A stretch of 64,000 bases of DNA from Corynebacterium sp. HMSC074A01 (GTDB taxonomy: Bacteria; Actinomycetota; Actinomycetes; Mycobacteriales; Mycobacteriaceae). The notes beneath the pieces are model-generated. The model was given only the letters and a program-made list of their open reading frames with translations, was not told where the DNA came from and made no database searches. Shown here in pieces: positions 1 through 9,191 of this stretch. A program made the translations under genes and the position numbers. The DNA is taken from positions 102,804-166,803 of the forward strand of contig NZ_KV825630.1 of NCBI RefSeq assembly GCF_001831515.1, read 5' to 3'. How positions within the stretch are numbered: the stretch's first letter is position 1; each line of letters opens with the position of its first letter.

Positions 1-591
1 AAAGACGACCCGCAGGCGTGGCTCAAGGACACCCGCAGCGGTGGGGACGCGTCGATTACCACCGTGTTGAACATGGACATCGGCGACTTTGCCCAGTGGC
101 GCATGCGCGAAGACGGCGAGGTCGAGGTCCAGCTGACCAACGGCGAGTGGCTTCGCGGAGCGGAACTTATCAACCGGAAGCTGCGCGCGGCCGGCTACAT
201 CGCGTTGATCTCGGCAACGGACGGCCCAGTCAATCTGTACCCGGTGAAGCTTGAGCGCCACGCCAACCGCGAGCTGCGCGCCCTGATGAGCGCCGACGGT
301 GCCACCTGCGCGTGGAAAGGCTGCAACCAGCCGGCGGACTTCTCCGAAGCACACCACATCCAGGAATGGGCCAAAGGCGGGGCGACCGAGGTCGAGAATA
401 TGTGCTGGTTGTGCACCTACCATAACCGACAAAACGGCCGACCGAACCGGGGGCGGATGCAGCGGGTTGGCGGCCAGATCATGTGGCAAAGCCCGAAAGG
501 CTACCTCACACCTCGCGGGGTTAAACACACCGACCCGGCACGAAGACACGCCCGGGCCGCGCACATCCCAGCAACCGGACCGCCGGAGTAG
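1..591 (+). CDS. HNH endonuclease-domain protein, 5' end outside window
   Basis: The frame is open from the first base of the window to a TAG at 589-591, so about 196 C-terminal residues are visible and the start lies upstream. A zinc-type HNH nuclease fold sits at visible residues ~103-145: a CxxxxC pair (CAWKGC), the His pair in EAHHI, then CWLC and a closing HN. This Cys/His layout is that of the actinobacterial DUF222/13E12-repeat HNH proteins, a large multicopy family whose natural targets are unknown. The last ~45 residues are Arg/Pro-rich and probably disordered. Nuclease activity is inferred from the motif; the missing N-terminal half prevents a firmer family call. Confidence 0.8.
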   Translation, partial: KDDPQAWLKDTRSGGDASITTVLNMDIGDFAQWRMREDGEVEVQLTNGEWLRGAELINRKLRAAGYIALISATDGPVNLYPVKLERHANRELRALMSADGATCAWKGCNQPADFSEAHHIQEWAKGGATEVENMCWLCTYHNRQNGRPNRGRMQRVGGQIMWQSPKGYLTPRGVKHTDPARRHARAAHIPATGPPE

Positions 592-643
592 TGGGTCGTC
601 GATAAGCGCCAGCCCCCTGGCGCTTACTGGCATGCCCTTTGAC

Positions 644-649
644 TAGCAT
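644..649 (+). promoter_or_regulatory. -10 element (TAGCAT) of leaderless PH-protein gene
   Basis: TAGCAT fits the corynebacterial TANNNT -10 and ends 7 nt before the ATG at 657, so transcription should start at or next to the A of the start codon. No convincing -35. Confidence 0.5.
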
Positions 650-656
650 GTTGGGC

Positions 657-1187
657 ATGACTGCACAGCCGGATGATCAGCAGAAGATTTTTCGACCGTC
701 TCGAGAACACATCGTGGGGGTTGTTCTCATGATCGGCATCGCGCTGATCGGTATTTCCTGGGCGCCGCTGATGCTTGGCTGGCTCCTGCTGTTTCCGCTT
801 GGCTGGATTGTGTGGGTGCTGTGCGCGTCGACAACCGTGGACGAGCGCGGCATCGGCCTGCGCTACGTGGCGCGCCCCAACACGCACATCGAGTGGGACG
901 ACCTCGAGGGCATCGGCTTCAAGGGTGCCCGCGCGCTCGCCACGACCAAAGCCGGCAAGGAATACATGATGCCGGGTGTGTCTTTTAATTCACTGCCCGA
1001 TCTCGCCGAGGCCTCACGCGGCCGCATCACCGACGTGATCACCGGGGCGCAGGAAGCTGCCGACGGCAAGTACGAGATCATCGATAAGGACAATCACCAC
1101 GTTTTGCTCTCGCGCGAGGAGTACGAGGAGTACCTTCGAGAACACCCAGATACGCCGGGCCCGCGCCCCACGACCGAAAATCAATAG
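657..1187 (+). CDS. PH-domain membrane protein (CFP-6 / bPH_6 type)
   Basis: 176 aa. Residues ~18-60 are two hydrophobic segments with a short turn, followed by the TTVDERGIGLRY strand pair typical of bacterial PH (bPH_6, formerly DUF2581) domains and an Asp/Glu-rich C-terminal tail with HHVLLSREEYEEYL. The family includes the mycobacterial low-molecular-weight antigen CFP-6; its function is unknown. In-frame TTG 639 and ATG 648 lie upstream, but the ATG at 657 is preferred because a TANNNT box ends 7 nt before it. The gene sits directly upstream of ilvD (12-nt gap), as I recall for C. glutamicum, so the two may be cotranscribed. Confidence 0.8.
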   Translation: MTAQPDDQQKIFRPSREHIVGVVLMIGIALIGISWAPLMLGWLLLFPLGWIVWVLCASTTVDERGIGLRYVARPNTHIEWDDLEGIGFKGARALATTKAGKEYMMPGVSFNSLPDLAEASRGRITDVITGAQEAADGKYEIIDKDNHHVLLSREEYEEYLREHPDTPGPRPTTENQ

Positions 1188-1199
1188 AAGGAGCACCCG

Positions 1200-3038
1200 T
1201 TGATCCCCCTCCGCTCACGAGTTACCACCGTTGGCCGCCAAGCCGCTGGTGCCCGCGCCCTGTGGCGCGCGACGGGCACCGGCGAGCACGAGTTCGGCAA
1301 GCCGATCGTGGCCATTGTGAACTCGTACACGCAGTTCGTGCCGGGCCACGTCCACCTGAAGAACGTCGGCGACATCGTCGCGGACGCGGTGCGCAAGGCC
1401 GGTGGCGTGCCGAAGGAGTTCAACACGATCGCCGTGGACGACGGCATCGCGATGGGCCACTCCGGCATGCTGTACTCGCTGCCGAGCCGCGAGATCATCG
1501 CGGATTCGGTGGAGTACATGGTCAACGCGCACACGGTTGATGCGATGGTGTGCATCTCCAACTGCGACAAGATCACCCCAGGCATGCTCAACGCGGCGAT
1601 GCGTCTGAACATCCCGGCGGTCTTCGTCTCCGGCGGCCCGATGGAGGCCGGAAAAGCCTTCGCGGTTGACGGTGTGACCAAGCCGAAGTCGGATCTTATC
1701 GACGCCATCGCGCTCTCCGCCAACGACGCAGTCACCGACGAGCAGCTCGACGACATCGCCAACAACGCCTGCCCCACCTGCGGGTCCTGCTCCGGTATGT
1801 TCACCGCGAACTCGATGAACTGCCTCACCGAGGCGCTGGGCCTGTCGCTGCCGGGCAACGGCACGACGCTCGCGACCCACACCGCCCGCCGCGCCCTGTT
1901 CACGCAGGCCGGCGAGCACATTGTGAAGATGTGCGAGCGCTACTACGGTGAGGGCGACGAGTCCGTGCTGCCGCGCAACATCGCCACCAAGCAGGCCTTC
2001 CGCAACGCGATGGCACTCGATATGGCGATGGGCGGCTCCACGAACACGATCCTGCACATCCTCGCCGCCGCGCAGGAGGGCGAGGTCGACTTCGACCTGA
2101 CAGACATCGACGAGCTCTCGCACGTGATCCCCTGCCTGTCCAAGGTCGCCCCAAACGGCGAGGCGCACGTCGAGGACGTCCACCGCGCCGGCGGCATCCC
2201 CGCCATCTTGGGCGAGCTGCACCGCGGGGGCCTTCTGCTTGACGACGTCCACTCGATCGCCTACCCCAGCCTCTCCGAATGGCTCAGCGACTGGGACATC
2301 CGCGGCGAGAACCCGCGCGAGGAGGCCATCGAGCTCTACCACGCGGCTCCCGGCGGCACCCGCACCACGGAGGCGTTTTCCCAGTCCGCGCGCTGGGAGT
2401 CCCTGGATACGGATAGCGCGAACGGCGTCATCCACGACGTGGAGCACCCGATTACCTCCGACGGCGGCCTGGTCGTCCTGCGCGGCAACCTTGCCCCGGA
2501 CGGCGCGATCCTGAAGACCGCGGGTGTGGAAGAGGGCCTGTGGGAGTTCAGCGGCCCCGCCCGCGTGGTGGATTCGCAGGAGCAGGCGGTCTCCATGATC
2601 CTCAACCGCGAAGTCCTCGAGGGCGAGGTCGTGGTGATCCGCTACGAGGGCCCCGCCGGCGGCCCGGGCATGCAGGAGATGCTGCACCCGACGTCCTTCC
2701 TCAAGGGCGCCGGCCTGGGCAAGAAGTGCGCGCTGATTACCGACGGCCGCTTCTCCGGCGGCACCTCCGGCCTATCGATTGGCCACATCTCCCCCGAGGC
2801 CGCACACGGCGGGCTCATCGGCCTGATCGAGAACGGCGACACGATCGCTATCTCGGTGGCGAATCGTGAGCTGAAATTGGATGTGCCGGAGGCGGAGTTG
2901 GCGCGGCGTCGAGAAGCAATGGAAGCTTCGGAGCGCCCGTGGACGCCGAACCGTGTCCGCGAGGTGTCGAAGGCGCTACGCGCGTACGCGAAGATGGCGA
3001 CCAGCGCCGACAAGGGCGCGGTCCGCCAGGTCGACTAG
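1200..3038 (+). CDS. ilvD: Dihydroxy-acid dehydratase
   Basis: 612 aa, the family's usual length. IlvD dehydrates 2,3-dihydroxy-isovalerate and 2,3-dihydroxy-3-methylvalerate to the 2-keto acids, the penultimate step of valine and isoleucine synthesis, in the cytosol. Iron-sulfur/Mg motifs are visible: [10 protein letters not shown] (~residues 120-130), [16 protein letters not shown] (~residues 190-205) and the C-terminal GRFSGG(T/S)SG loop. Start is TTG at 1200, preceded by AGAAGGAG (spacing ~7); the MIPLRS N-terminus matches what I recall of the C. glutamicum protein. It stands apart from any ilvBNC operon. Its stop overlaps the convergent downstream gene by 4 nt. Confidence 0.97.
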   Translation: MIPLRSRVTTVGRQAAGARALWRATGTGEHEFGKPIVAIVNSYTQFVPGHVHLKNVGDIVADAVRKAGGVPKEFNTIAVDDGIAMGHSGMLYSLPSREIIADSVEYMVNAHTVDAMVCISNCDKITPGMLNAAMRLNIPAVFVSGGPMEAGKAFAVDGVTKPKSDLIDAIALSANDAVTDEQLDDIANNACPTCGSCSGMFTANSMNCLTEALGLSLPGNGTTLATHTARRALFTQAGEHIVKMCERYYGEGDESVLPRNIATKQAFRNAMALDMAMGGSTNTILHILAAAQEGEVDFDLTDIDELSHVIPCLSKVAPNGEAHVEDVHRAGGIPAILGELHRGGLLLDDVHSIAYPSLSEWLSDWDIRGENPREEAIELYHAAPGGTRTTEAFSQSARWESLDTDSANGVIHDVEHPITSDGGLVVLRGNLAPDGAILKTAGVEEGLWEFSGPARVVDSQEQAVSMILNREVLEGEVVVIRYEGPAGGPGMQEMLHPTSFLKGAGLGKKCALITDGRFSGGTSGLSIGHISPEAAHGGLIGLIENGDTIAISVANRELKLDVPEAELARRREAMEASERPWTPNRVREVSKALRAYAKMATSADKGAVRQVD

Positions 3039-3796
3039 CTCAGCGGGTTGACGCCGGTGCCGAACCACCAGACGGCACCGGCGATGATGAGGCCGAGCAC
3101 CGCGCACGCCCACGCCCATCCGAGCGGGCGGCGCGTCCAGGCGCGCTTCGCGTCGACGCCGTAGAAGCCCGGGCCGGTGAACTGCAGCCCGAGCGCAAGC
3201 CCGAAGAGCACGACCGGCAGCCAGACGTCGGCCTCCCACGCGAAGGCGTTCCAGCTGTCGGTGCCGTCGACGATGCCGTGCAGCGCCATAAACCCGGTGA
3301 CCACCACGGCCACCAGCGAGGCGATCGGCGCGAGCAGCCCGAGCACGAGGAAGACACCCGCGGTCAGCTGCAGCACCGGCACGACCACGGAAAGCCCGCT
3401 GGCGAAAGTGTAGGCGTCGAAGGCGTCGCGCAGCGCGCTGATGCCGTCCGAGCCGCCGAGGCGGAACAGGGTGGTCAGCGACTCGAGGATGAGCCAGCCG
3501 CCGAGCAGCAGGCGCAGCAGCAGCAGCCCGAAGTCCATCGTTCCGCGCTTCGCGGGCGGCTCCACGGGGACCGGCTCCGGCTCGGGCTGCGCAAGGCTCA
3601 CGGTCTCGGTCGGGTTTTCCGGCATGACCTCGGTCGGCGCGGCTTTGCCGGTGAGCGTCGCGGGCTCCTCGCTTCTCGACGCCCCCACCGCCGTACTTCC
3701 GCCAGCGGCTTCTTTATCGCCAAGCGGGGCGTACGGCAGGCCGTCGATCGGGTCGAAGTCCTCAGGGGTGACATCGCGTGCGTTGTTCTTGTCCAT
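3035..3796 (-). CDS. DoxX-like membrane protein
   Basis: 253 aa. The first ~85 residues are a Pro/Glu-rich, probably cytoplasmic, disordered segment; from ~residue 88 ([20 protein letters not shown]) there are four hydrophobic spans in DoxX/DUF4870-like arrangement with a Gly-rich [15 protein letters not shown] helix and a final span [19 protein letters not shown]. DoxX proteins are small four-helix membrane proteins linked in some actinobacteria to thiol redox balance, but nothing here shows the substrate. Start chosen at ATG 3796; the frame stays open further upstream, into DNA that belongs to the divergent gene. Convergent with ilvD, overlapping 4 nt; a homologue flanks ilvD in C. glutamicum as I recall. 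Confidence 0.75.
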   Translation of the reverse strand: MDKNNARDVTPEDFDPIDGLPYAPLGDKEAAGGSTAVGASRSEEPATLTGKAAPTEVMPENPTETVSLAQPEPEPVPVEPPAKRGTMDFGLLLLRLLLGGWLILESLTTLFRLGGSDGISALRDAFDAYTFASGLSVVVPVLQLTAGVFLVLGLLAPIASLVAVVVTGFMALHGIVDGTDSWNAFAWEADVWLPVVLFGLALGLQFTGPGFYGVDAKRAWTRRPLGWAWACAVLGLIIAGAVWWFGTGVNPLS

Positions 3797-3865
3797 GCTT
3801 GTAAATCTATGCCACGTGCTGCGCCGCAGCTGGCAATGTCCTCGGCGCGCCCCAACAGAACTTAG

Positions 3866-3894
3866 TTGACACGTCACTGTTTTGCGGGGATACT
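3866..3894 (+). promoter_or_regulatory. Promoter with perfect -35 TTGACA and -10 GATACT
   Basis: TTGACA at 3866-3871, a 17-nt spacer, and GATACT at 3889-3894, ending 7 nt before the ATG at 3902. This is the best -35/-10 pair in the window and implies a leaderless transcript. Confidence 0.65.
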
Positions 3895-3901
3895 CGAGTC
3901 C

Positions 3902-4963
3902 ATGAACGCTCAACCTGCACGCAACGCCTCCCCGGACGGCGAGTTCGTCCGCGACACCACCTACATCAACGACTACTTCAGCGCCGAGATCGCCCCAGGC
4001 AGCGATCCGCAGCCCACCGAGGACGGCAGCTACGCCTGGCCCGTCGAACCGGGGCGCTACCGACTCATGGCGGCGCGCGGCTGCCCGTGGGCCCACCGCG
4101 CCATCATCGTCCGCCGCCTCTTAGGCCTCGAGGACGTCATCTCGCTCGGGCTGGCCGGGCCTACCCACGACGCGCGCTCGTGGGTCTTCGACCTCGACCC
4201 CAACGGCAAGGACCCCGAGACGGGCCTGCACTTCCTCAAGGACGCCTACGAGGCGCGCTTTCCGGGCTATCCGCGGGGGATTACGGTGCCGGTGGTCGTC
4301 GAGAAGCGAACGCGCGCCGCGGTGACCAACGACTTCCATCGCATCCCCATCGACTTCCAGGACGCCTGGCGCGCGCACCACCGCGACGGCGCGCCTGACC
4401 TTTACCCGCGCGAGCTGCGTGCGGAGATCGACGAGATCGCGGACCGGATCTACCGCCACATCAACAACGGCGTCTACCGCGCGGGCTTCGCCGGCTCGCA
4501 GGACGCCTACGAGGAGGCGTACGCCGACCTGTGGGAGCACATGGATTGGCTGGAGGATCACCTCGGGCGGCACCGCTTCCTGGTCGGCGAGCACATCACG
4601 CTTGCCGACATCTACCTCTACCCCACCCTCGTCCGCTTCGACCCCGTCTACGTCGGCCACTTCAAGGCGTCACGCAACCGCATCGCGCAGATGCCCAACC
4701 TGCGCGGCTACCTCCAGGAACACTTCCAGCTTCCCGGCTTCGGCGACACGACCGACTTTCAGGAGATCAAGGAGCACTATTACATCACCCACTCCGAGAT
4801 CAACCCGACCAGCGTCGTCCCGGTGGGGCCCGACATGCGCTGGCTTGTCGACGCCCACGACCGCAACCGCCTCCCCGGCACCCCCTTCGCCGACGGCGTG
4901 ACCCCGCCGCGCCCCGTCCGCGCGGGCGAGGAGGTCAAACACCCCGCGCCGTTCCAGCGCTAG
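3902..4963 (+). CDS. Glutathionyl-hydroquinone reductase-type GST (Xi class)
   Basis: 353 aa, typical for the YqjG/ECM4 (Xi-class GST) family, which reduces thiol conjugates of hydroquinones. Residues ~49-75 carry the catalytic loop RLMAARGCPWAHRA, whose CPWA Cys is the nucleophile; residues ~215-260 hold the GST C-terminal helical domain (HRFLVGEHITLADIYLYPTLVRFD). Corynebacteria make mycothiol rather than glutathione, so the likely natural partner is mycothiol; that is inference. The ATG at 3902 is supported by the TTGACA/GATACT promoter placed for a leaderless start. Its 3' end overlaps the convergent acetyltransferase gene by 4 nt. Confidence 0.9.
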   Translation: MNAQPARNASPDGEFVRDTTYINDYFSAEIAPGSDPQPTEDGSYAWPVEPGRYRLMAARGCPWAHRAIIVRRLLGLEDVISLGLAGPTHDARSWVFDLDPNGKDPETGLHFLKDAYEARFPGYPRGITVPVVVEKRTRAAVTNDFHRIPIDFQDAWRAHHRDGAPDLYPRELRAEIDEIADRIYRHINNGVYRAGFAGSQDAYEEAYADLWEHMDWLEDHLGRHRFLVGEHITLADIYLYPTLVRFDPVYVGHFKASRNRIAQMPNLRGYLQEHFQLPGFGDTTDFQEIKEHYYITHSEINPTSVVPVGPDMRWLVDAHDRNRLPGTPFADGVTPPRPVRAGEEVKHPAPFQR

Positions 4964-5442
4964 CCGCGAGCGCTGCCGAGGACGCGCAGCGCGTCGCCGT
5001 CAAGGCGCATCGTGGACCACTCGCCCATGTCGCCGGCGCCCATGGCCTCGTAGAAGCCGATCGAAGGCGTGTTCCACTTCAGCACGGTCCACTCCACGCG
5101 CCGGTAGTCATTGTCGACGGCGATGCGCGCGAGCTCCTGCAAAAGCGCCGTTCCCAGGCCTTTGCCGCGGTGTTCCTCGCGGACGTAGAGGTCCTCGAGC
5201 CAGATGCCATGGCGGCCCTCCCAGGTAGAGTAGCTCAAGAACCACAGGGCCATGCCCTCGAGCACGCCGTCGTTGTCCGCAACCAGGGCGAAGACGCTCG
5301 GGTTTTCGCCGAAAAGGTGGGTACGCACGTCCTCTTCGGTAGAGGTGACGGAGTCCGGTTCCTTCTCGTAGAGGGCGAGCTCCTTGATCATCTCGTAGAT
5401 GACGGGGGTGTCGGCCTCGACGGCTTCGCGAATCTTGGTCAT
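4960..5442 (-). CDS. GNAT acetyltransferase, spermidine/spermine N-acetyltransferase-like
   Basis: 160 aa. The whole chain is one GNAT domain: an N-terminal helix pair (IYEMIKELALYEKEPDSV), a long beta strand with LEDLYVREEHRGKGLG (~residues 82-98) that forms the acetyl-CoA pyrophosphate loop (R/QxxGxG/A), and the C-terminal WNTPSIGFYEAMGA. The KELALYEK and WN.PSI.FY signatures are those of SSAT-type diamine/polyamine acetyltransferases, so a small polyamine or a related amine is the likely substrate. ATG 5442 is preferred because TAGACT ends 8 nt upstream; the frame is open to 5493. Confidence 0.85.
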   Translation of the reverse strand: MTKIREAVEADTPVIYEMIKELALYEKEPDSVTSTEEDVRTHLFGENPSVFALVADNDGVLEGMALWFLSYSTWEGRHGIWLEDLYVREEHRGKGLGTALLQELARIAVDNDYRRVEWTVLKWNTPSIGFYEAMGAGDMGEWSTMRLDGDALRVLGSARG

Positions 5443-5450
5443 GGGTGCAA

Positions 5451-5456
5451 AGTCTA
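5451..5456 (-). promoter_or_regulatory. -10 element (TAGACT) for acetyltransferase gene
   Basis: TAGACT on the minus strand, 8 nt from the ATG at 5442; consistent with a leaderless start. Confidence 0.45.
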
Positions 5457-5709
5457 AAGGACGGCAACCCAAAGCCACACATTCGGACACCATTGATTAC
5501 AAACTCATAACGTTTTCCTGGGTGCCGAAACGCAAAACTGACGTGAGGCTGGATGCGCGCGGGGGTGGATACGCTGGCGTTTCTCTCGGGCACAGGCGCA
5601 AAAATGCCCCGTACTCACGCACAATGCACATTCGCGGGCCGTGCGGCGCTTTGTTAACATCGCCCCCGGTTCATTTTCTTAGATTATCGAAACACCAAGG
5701 ATTACCGTT

Positions 5710-7113
5710 ATGAGACAAACAATCAAAGTGGCGATGGCGCTCGTCGGCCTTCTGGTCGGCGCAGGCTTCGCCTCCGGACAGGAGGTCATTCAGTACTTCC
5801 TGTCCTTCGGCTACATCGGCATCGTTGGTGCCGTCATTTCCGGCACCATCATCTTCGTGGTGGGCACCACGATTTTCCAACTCGGCTCCTACTACCTTGC
5901 CGACGACCACTCCGCGGTGTTCAACCGCGTCTCCAGCCCCATCGTGTCCAAGTACATGGACTACGCCACCATGTTCAGCCTCTTTGCTTTCGGCTTCGTC
6001 ATGGTGGCCGGCGCGGGCTCGAACCTGAACCAGCAGTTCGGCTTCGCCCCATGGATCGGCGCGACCATCATGACGGTGCTGCTCGTGGCCTCCGGCTTCC
6101 TGGACGTCGACCGCATCACTGACGTCATCTCTGTCATCACGCCCTTCCTCATCGTGGCGATCATCGTGGCGTTCGGCATCACCATCATGAACATGCCGGA
6201 CAGCCTGAACGAGATGAACGAGATCGCGCTACAGCAGTCGCCCGCAGACGGCGTGTTTAACAACTGGCTGCTCGCCGCCGTCAACTACGGCACCCTGGTC
6301 AACATCATGGCCGTGTCCATGATGCTGGTCATCGCAGGTTCCCAGATGAACCCGCGCACCGCTGGCGTCGGCGGCCTGCTCGGCGGCCTCATCTTCGCCA
6401 TCCTGCTCGTCATTTTGAACTTCATCCTGTTCTTCAACATGGATAAGGTCGCCGGCGCTGACATGCCGCTGCTGGCAGTGTTTGACTCGATGCACCCGAC
6501 CGTGGGCGTGATCGTGTCCATCATCATCTACATGATGATCTACAACACCGCCGTCGGCATGTTCTATGCCATGGCGCGCCGCCTCACCCACAAGCACCAG
6601 GATCGCTTCCGCCCCGTGTACTTCACCGTCGTGGGCATCGGCTTTTTGCTCTCGTTCGTCGGGTTCGCAGACCTGATCAGCTGGGTCTACCCGGCCATCG
6701 GCTACCTGGGCATCATCCTGACCATCGCGATCCTCGTCGGCTGGTTCCGCGACCGCAGCAACATCAAGGAAGAAACCGAGCGGCGCGAGCGCCTCGCCGA
6801 GCTTGCCGAGACCGCCCTGGACCCCACCGAGGACGACCTGTCTGCCAAGCAGCGCAAGGAAGTCGACACGCTCGTCGCAGAGTCGCACGTCGAGGACGCC
6901 GACCTGTGGCACTCCGTCCAGGAGGAAGTCGCAGCAGACCTCGACGCCGACAGCGACAGCGAGTTCACCCTCGAGGACGCCCCCGCCTTCGACCCGGAGC
7001 ACGCCGACTACGAGGGTGCTCCCGAGTCCGACGGCGAAGGCATCGACTGGGACGCCTACAAGGAGGTCTACGAGACCGGCAGCTTCCCCGCGGTCAAGCC
7101 CGAGGATAAATAA
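5710..7113 (+). CDS. YkvI-family membrane transporter with long acidic C-terminal tail
   Basis: 467 aa. About ten hydrophobic spans fill residues 1-350, opening with the family signature LVGAGFASGQEV (~residues 14-25) in the broken first helix, as in LeuT-fold (APC-superfamily-like) carriers of the YkvI group; the substrate is not known. From ~residue 355 the protein ends in a hydrophilic tail of ~110 residues very rich in Asp/Glu, unlike the short ends usual in the family. ATG 5710 has an AAGGA Shine-Dalgarno 8 nt upstream and a TAGATT -10 candidate at 5680-5685. The gene is monocistronic, closed by a strong hairpin shared with convergent gatB. Confidence 0.8.
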   Translation: MRQTIKVAMALVGLLVGAGFASGQEVIQYFLSFGYIGIVGAVISGTIIFVVGTTIFQLGSYYLADDHSAVFNRVSSPIVSKYMDYATMFSLFAFGFVMVAGAGSNLNQQFGFAPWIGATIMTVLLVASGFLDVDRITDVISVITPFLIVAIIVAFGITIMNMPDSLNEMNEIALQQSPADGVFNNWLLAAVNYGTLVNIMAVSMMLVIAGSQMNPRTAGVGGLLGGLIFAILLVILNFILFFNMDKVAGADMPLLAVFDSMHPTVGVIVSIIIYMMIYNTAVGMFYAMARRLTHKHQDRFRPVYFTVVGIGFLLSFVGFADLISWVYPAIGYLGIILTIAILVGWFRDRSNIKEETERRERLAELAETALDPTEDDLSAKQRKEVDTLVAESHVEDADLWHSVQEEVAADLDADSDSEFTLEDAPAFDPEHADYEGAPESDGEGIDWDAYKEVYETGSFPAVKPEDK

Positions 7114-7120
7114 GTAACAA

Positions 7121-7155
7121 AAAAGAGGCGCTCCCAAACCGGGAGCGCCTCTTTT
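7121..7155. terminator. Bidirectional rho-independent terminator
   Basis: A perfect 15-bp stem (7121-7135 with 7141-7155) around a 5-nt loop, with an A-run on the left arm and a T-run on the right, between the convergent YkvI-family gene and gatB. It can act in both directions. Confidence 0.92.
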
Positions 7156-7162
7156 GTCGTCG

Positions 7163-8662
7163 CTAAGCGAGCTTCTGTGCGATCATCTTGTTGACCTCAC
7201 CCGGGTCGGCCTTGCCCTGAGTCGCCTTCATCACCGCGCCGACGATCGCGCCGGTGACCTTCTTGTTGCCCGCCCGGTACTTCTCCACGATGTCCGGGTT
7301 GGCGGCGAGCGCCTCGTCGATGGCCTTCTCGATCGCGCCGTCATCGCGCACGACCTCGAGCCCGCGGGCAGCGACGACCTCGTCCACGCGGCCCTCGCCC
7401 GCGATCACGCCGTCGATGGCCTGGCGGCCCAGCTTGGTGGTCAGCTTGCCTTCCTTGACCAGCTCCACCACGCGGGCGACGTCCGCCGGCTCGACGCCGA
7501 GCGCGTCGAGCTCCTTGCCCGCCTCATTCGCCTTGGCCTGGATGTAGGAAACCCACCAGGCGCGCGCCTCGTCCGGCGTGGTGCCGGCCTCGACGGTGTC
7601 CACCACCAGGTCGAGCGCGCCAGCGTTGACCAGGTCGCGGAACTCCTTCTCCGGCAGCTGCCACTCCTCCTGGATGCGCGCGCGGCGTACCCACGGCAGC
7701 TCCGGCAACGTCTGGCGGATCTCCTCGACCCACTCCGGCTTCGCGATCACCGGCGGCAGATCCGGGTCGTTGAAGTAGCGGTACTCGCTCGCCTCCTCTT
7801 TCGGGCGGCCCTTCGAGGTGGAGCCGTCCTTCTCCTGGTAGTGGCGGGTTTCCTGGACGATTTCCTCGCCGTTTTCAAGCGCGGCGGCCTGGCGCTGCAT
7901 CTCGAAGCGCACGGCCTGCTCGACGGACTTCAGCGAGTTGATGTTCTTCGTCTCGGTACGGGTGCCGAACTCCTCCTGGCCTACCGGGCGCAGCGAGACG
8001 TTCGCGTCGCAGCGCATGGAGCCCTGGTCCATACGTGCGTCCGAGACGCCGAGCGCCTTGACCAGCTCGCGCAGCGCACCGACATACGCCTTGGCCACCT
8101 CGGGCGCGCGCTCGCCGGCGCCGATGATCGGCTTGGTCACGATCTCGATCAGCGGCACGCCGGCACGGTTGCAGTCCACCAGCGAGGCCGTCGCGCCGGT
8201 AATGCGGCCCGACGTCGAGCCGAGGTGCGTCAGCTTGCCAGTGTCCTCCTCCATGTGCGCGCGCTCAATCTCCACGCGCCACTCGGTGCCGTCCTCGAGC
8301 TGCACGTCGAGGTAGCCGTCGTAGGCAATCGGCTCGTCGTACTGCGAGATCTGGTAGTTCTTCGGCTGGTCCGGGTAAAAGTAGTTCTTGCGGGCAAACC
8401 GCGAGCTCTCGGCAATCTGGCAGTTCAGCGCCAGGCCGATCTTGATCGCCCACTCGACGCCCTTCGCATTCACCACGGGCAGCGCGCCCGGCAAGCCGAG
8501 CGAGACCGGGTCGATGTTCGTGTTCGGCGCGGCACCGAAGTGCGCGGAGGACGTGGAGAACATCTTCGTCTCCGTCGCCAGCTCCACGTGCACCTCGAGG
8601 CCCATCACGGGGTCGTACTTTTCCAGTACTTCGTCGTAATCCATCAAGTCGTAGGCAGTCAT
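7163..8662 (-). CDS. gatB: Asp-tRNA(Asn)/Glu-tRNA(Gln) amidotransferase subunit B
   Basis: 499 aa, normal GatB length. GatB binds the misacylated tRNA and carries the kinase/transamidase site that converts Glu-tRNAGln or Asp-tRNAAsn to the amide form using ammonia from GatA. The N-terminal catalytic cradle is clear ([17 protein letters not shown], then [15 protein letters not shown]), and the C-terminal YqeY-like tail (residues ~350-499) ends in [22 protein letters not shown] 8662 is chosen over upstream in-frame starts because TAGGAT ends 7 nt before it. gatB is separated from gatC-gatA by pfkA, mug and an MFS gene. Confidence 0.97.
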   Translation of the reverse strand: MTAYDLMDYDEVLEKYDPVMGLEVHVELATETKMFSTSSAHFGAAPNTNIDPVSLGLPGALPVVNAKGVEWAIKIGLALNCQIAESSRFARKNYFYPDQPKNYQISQYDEPIAYDGYLDVQLEDGTEWRVEIERAHMEEDTGKLTHLGSTSGRITGATASLVDCNRAGVPLIEIVTKPIIGAGERAPEVAKAYVGALRELVKALGVSDARMDQGSMRCDANVSLRPVGQEEFGTRTETKNINSLKSVEQAVRFEMQRQAAALENGEEIVQETRHYQEKDGSTSKGRPKEEASEYRYFNDPDLPPVIAKPEWVEEIRQTLPELPWVRRARIQEEWQLPEKEFRDLVNAGALDLVVDTVEAGTTPDEARAWWVSYIQAKANEAGKELDALGVEPADVARVVELVKEGKLTTKLGRQAIDGVIAGEGRVDEVVAARGLEVVRDDGAIEKAIDEALAANPDIVEKYRAGNKKVTGAIVGAVMKATQGKADPGEVNKMIAQKLA

Positions 8663-8669
8663 GGGCTCT

Positions 8670-8675
8670 ATCCTA
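8670..8675 (-). promoter_or_regulatory. -10 element (TAGGAT) of gatB, overlapping the mug stop codon
   Basis: TAGGAT lies 7 nt upstream of the gatB ATG; its first three bases are the TAG stop codon of mug (8673-8675). Leaderless start inferred. Confidence 0.5.
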
Positions 8676-9191
8676 CTTCCCGACGCTCGCCTCCCACACC
8701 TCGCGGTAACTTTCCGCCAGCGTGTCAACCGTTTCGTGCGCGTTGAGCCCGCTCGGGTTGCCGACCACCCACACGGGTGCCCCGCCGAGGCGTTCAGGTT
8801 GCAGCCCGCGGGTGGCTCGCGGGCGTCGATAAGCATCGCGGTAGGCACCGATGCCCACCACCATCACCGCGCTCGGCTTATGCTTCTCGACGCACCGCCG
8901 CACCCTCTCACCGCCAGCAACAAGCTCCTCGCGCTTCAGGTCCGCGGCGCGGGGCGTCATGCGGTCGACGAAGTTGGTAAAGCCGATGCCACGTTCGGCG
9001 AGCATCGCCGCGTCCTGCTCCGAAAGGCCGCCCGTCGCATCGACGCGGTACGGGGTGATGCCGGCGCGCTCGAGGGCGGGCCAGAAGCGGTTGCCGGGGT
9101 GTGCGAAGGGGGCGTCGTGGGCGTCGCTCAAGCGACCGGGGTTGATCCCCACCACCAGCAGGCGGCAGGGATCGGGGATCCGGTCGCGCAT
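8673..9191 (-). CDS. mug: G/U mismatch-specific uracil-DNA glycosylase (Mug/TDG family)
   Basis: 172 aa. The active-site motif GINPGR (~residues 16-21), the [10 protein letters not shown] loop and the C-terminal NPSGLNAH wedge identify the Mug/TDG branch of uracil-DNA glycosylases, which removes U or T opposite G during base excision repair. In this branch the catalytic Asp of family 1 is replaced by Asn, as seen here. The ATG follows the pfkA stop with no gap (TAAATG), so translation is probably coupled to pfkA, an unrelated glycolytic gene; 10 nt separate mug from gatB. Confidence 0.9.
   Translation of the reverse strand: MRDRIPDPCRLLVVGINPGRLSDAHDAPFAHPGNRFWPALERAGITPYRVDATGGLSEQDAAMLAERGIGFTNFVDRMTPRAADLKREELVAGGERVRRCVEKHKPSAVMVVGIGAYRDAYRRPRATRGLQPERLGGAPVWVVGNPSGLNAHETVDTLAESYREVWEASVGK

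Noticed and set aside
1680..1692. TCTTATCGACG in ilvD as another copy of the repeated word
   Set aside because: First base differs (T for G); left out of the exact count, as were other one-mismatch copies such as 1080 and 48004.
1215..2687. A 490-codon minus-strand frame inside ilvD
   Set aside because: Antisense shadow of ilvD, which is certain by homology.
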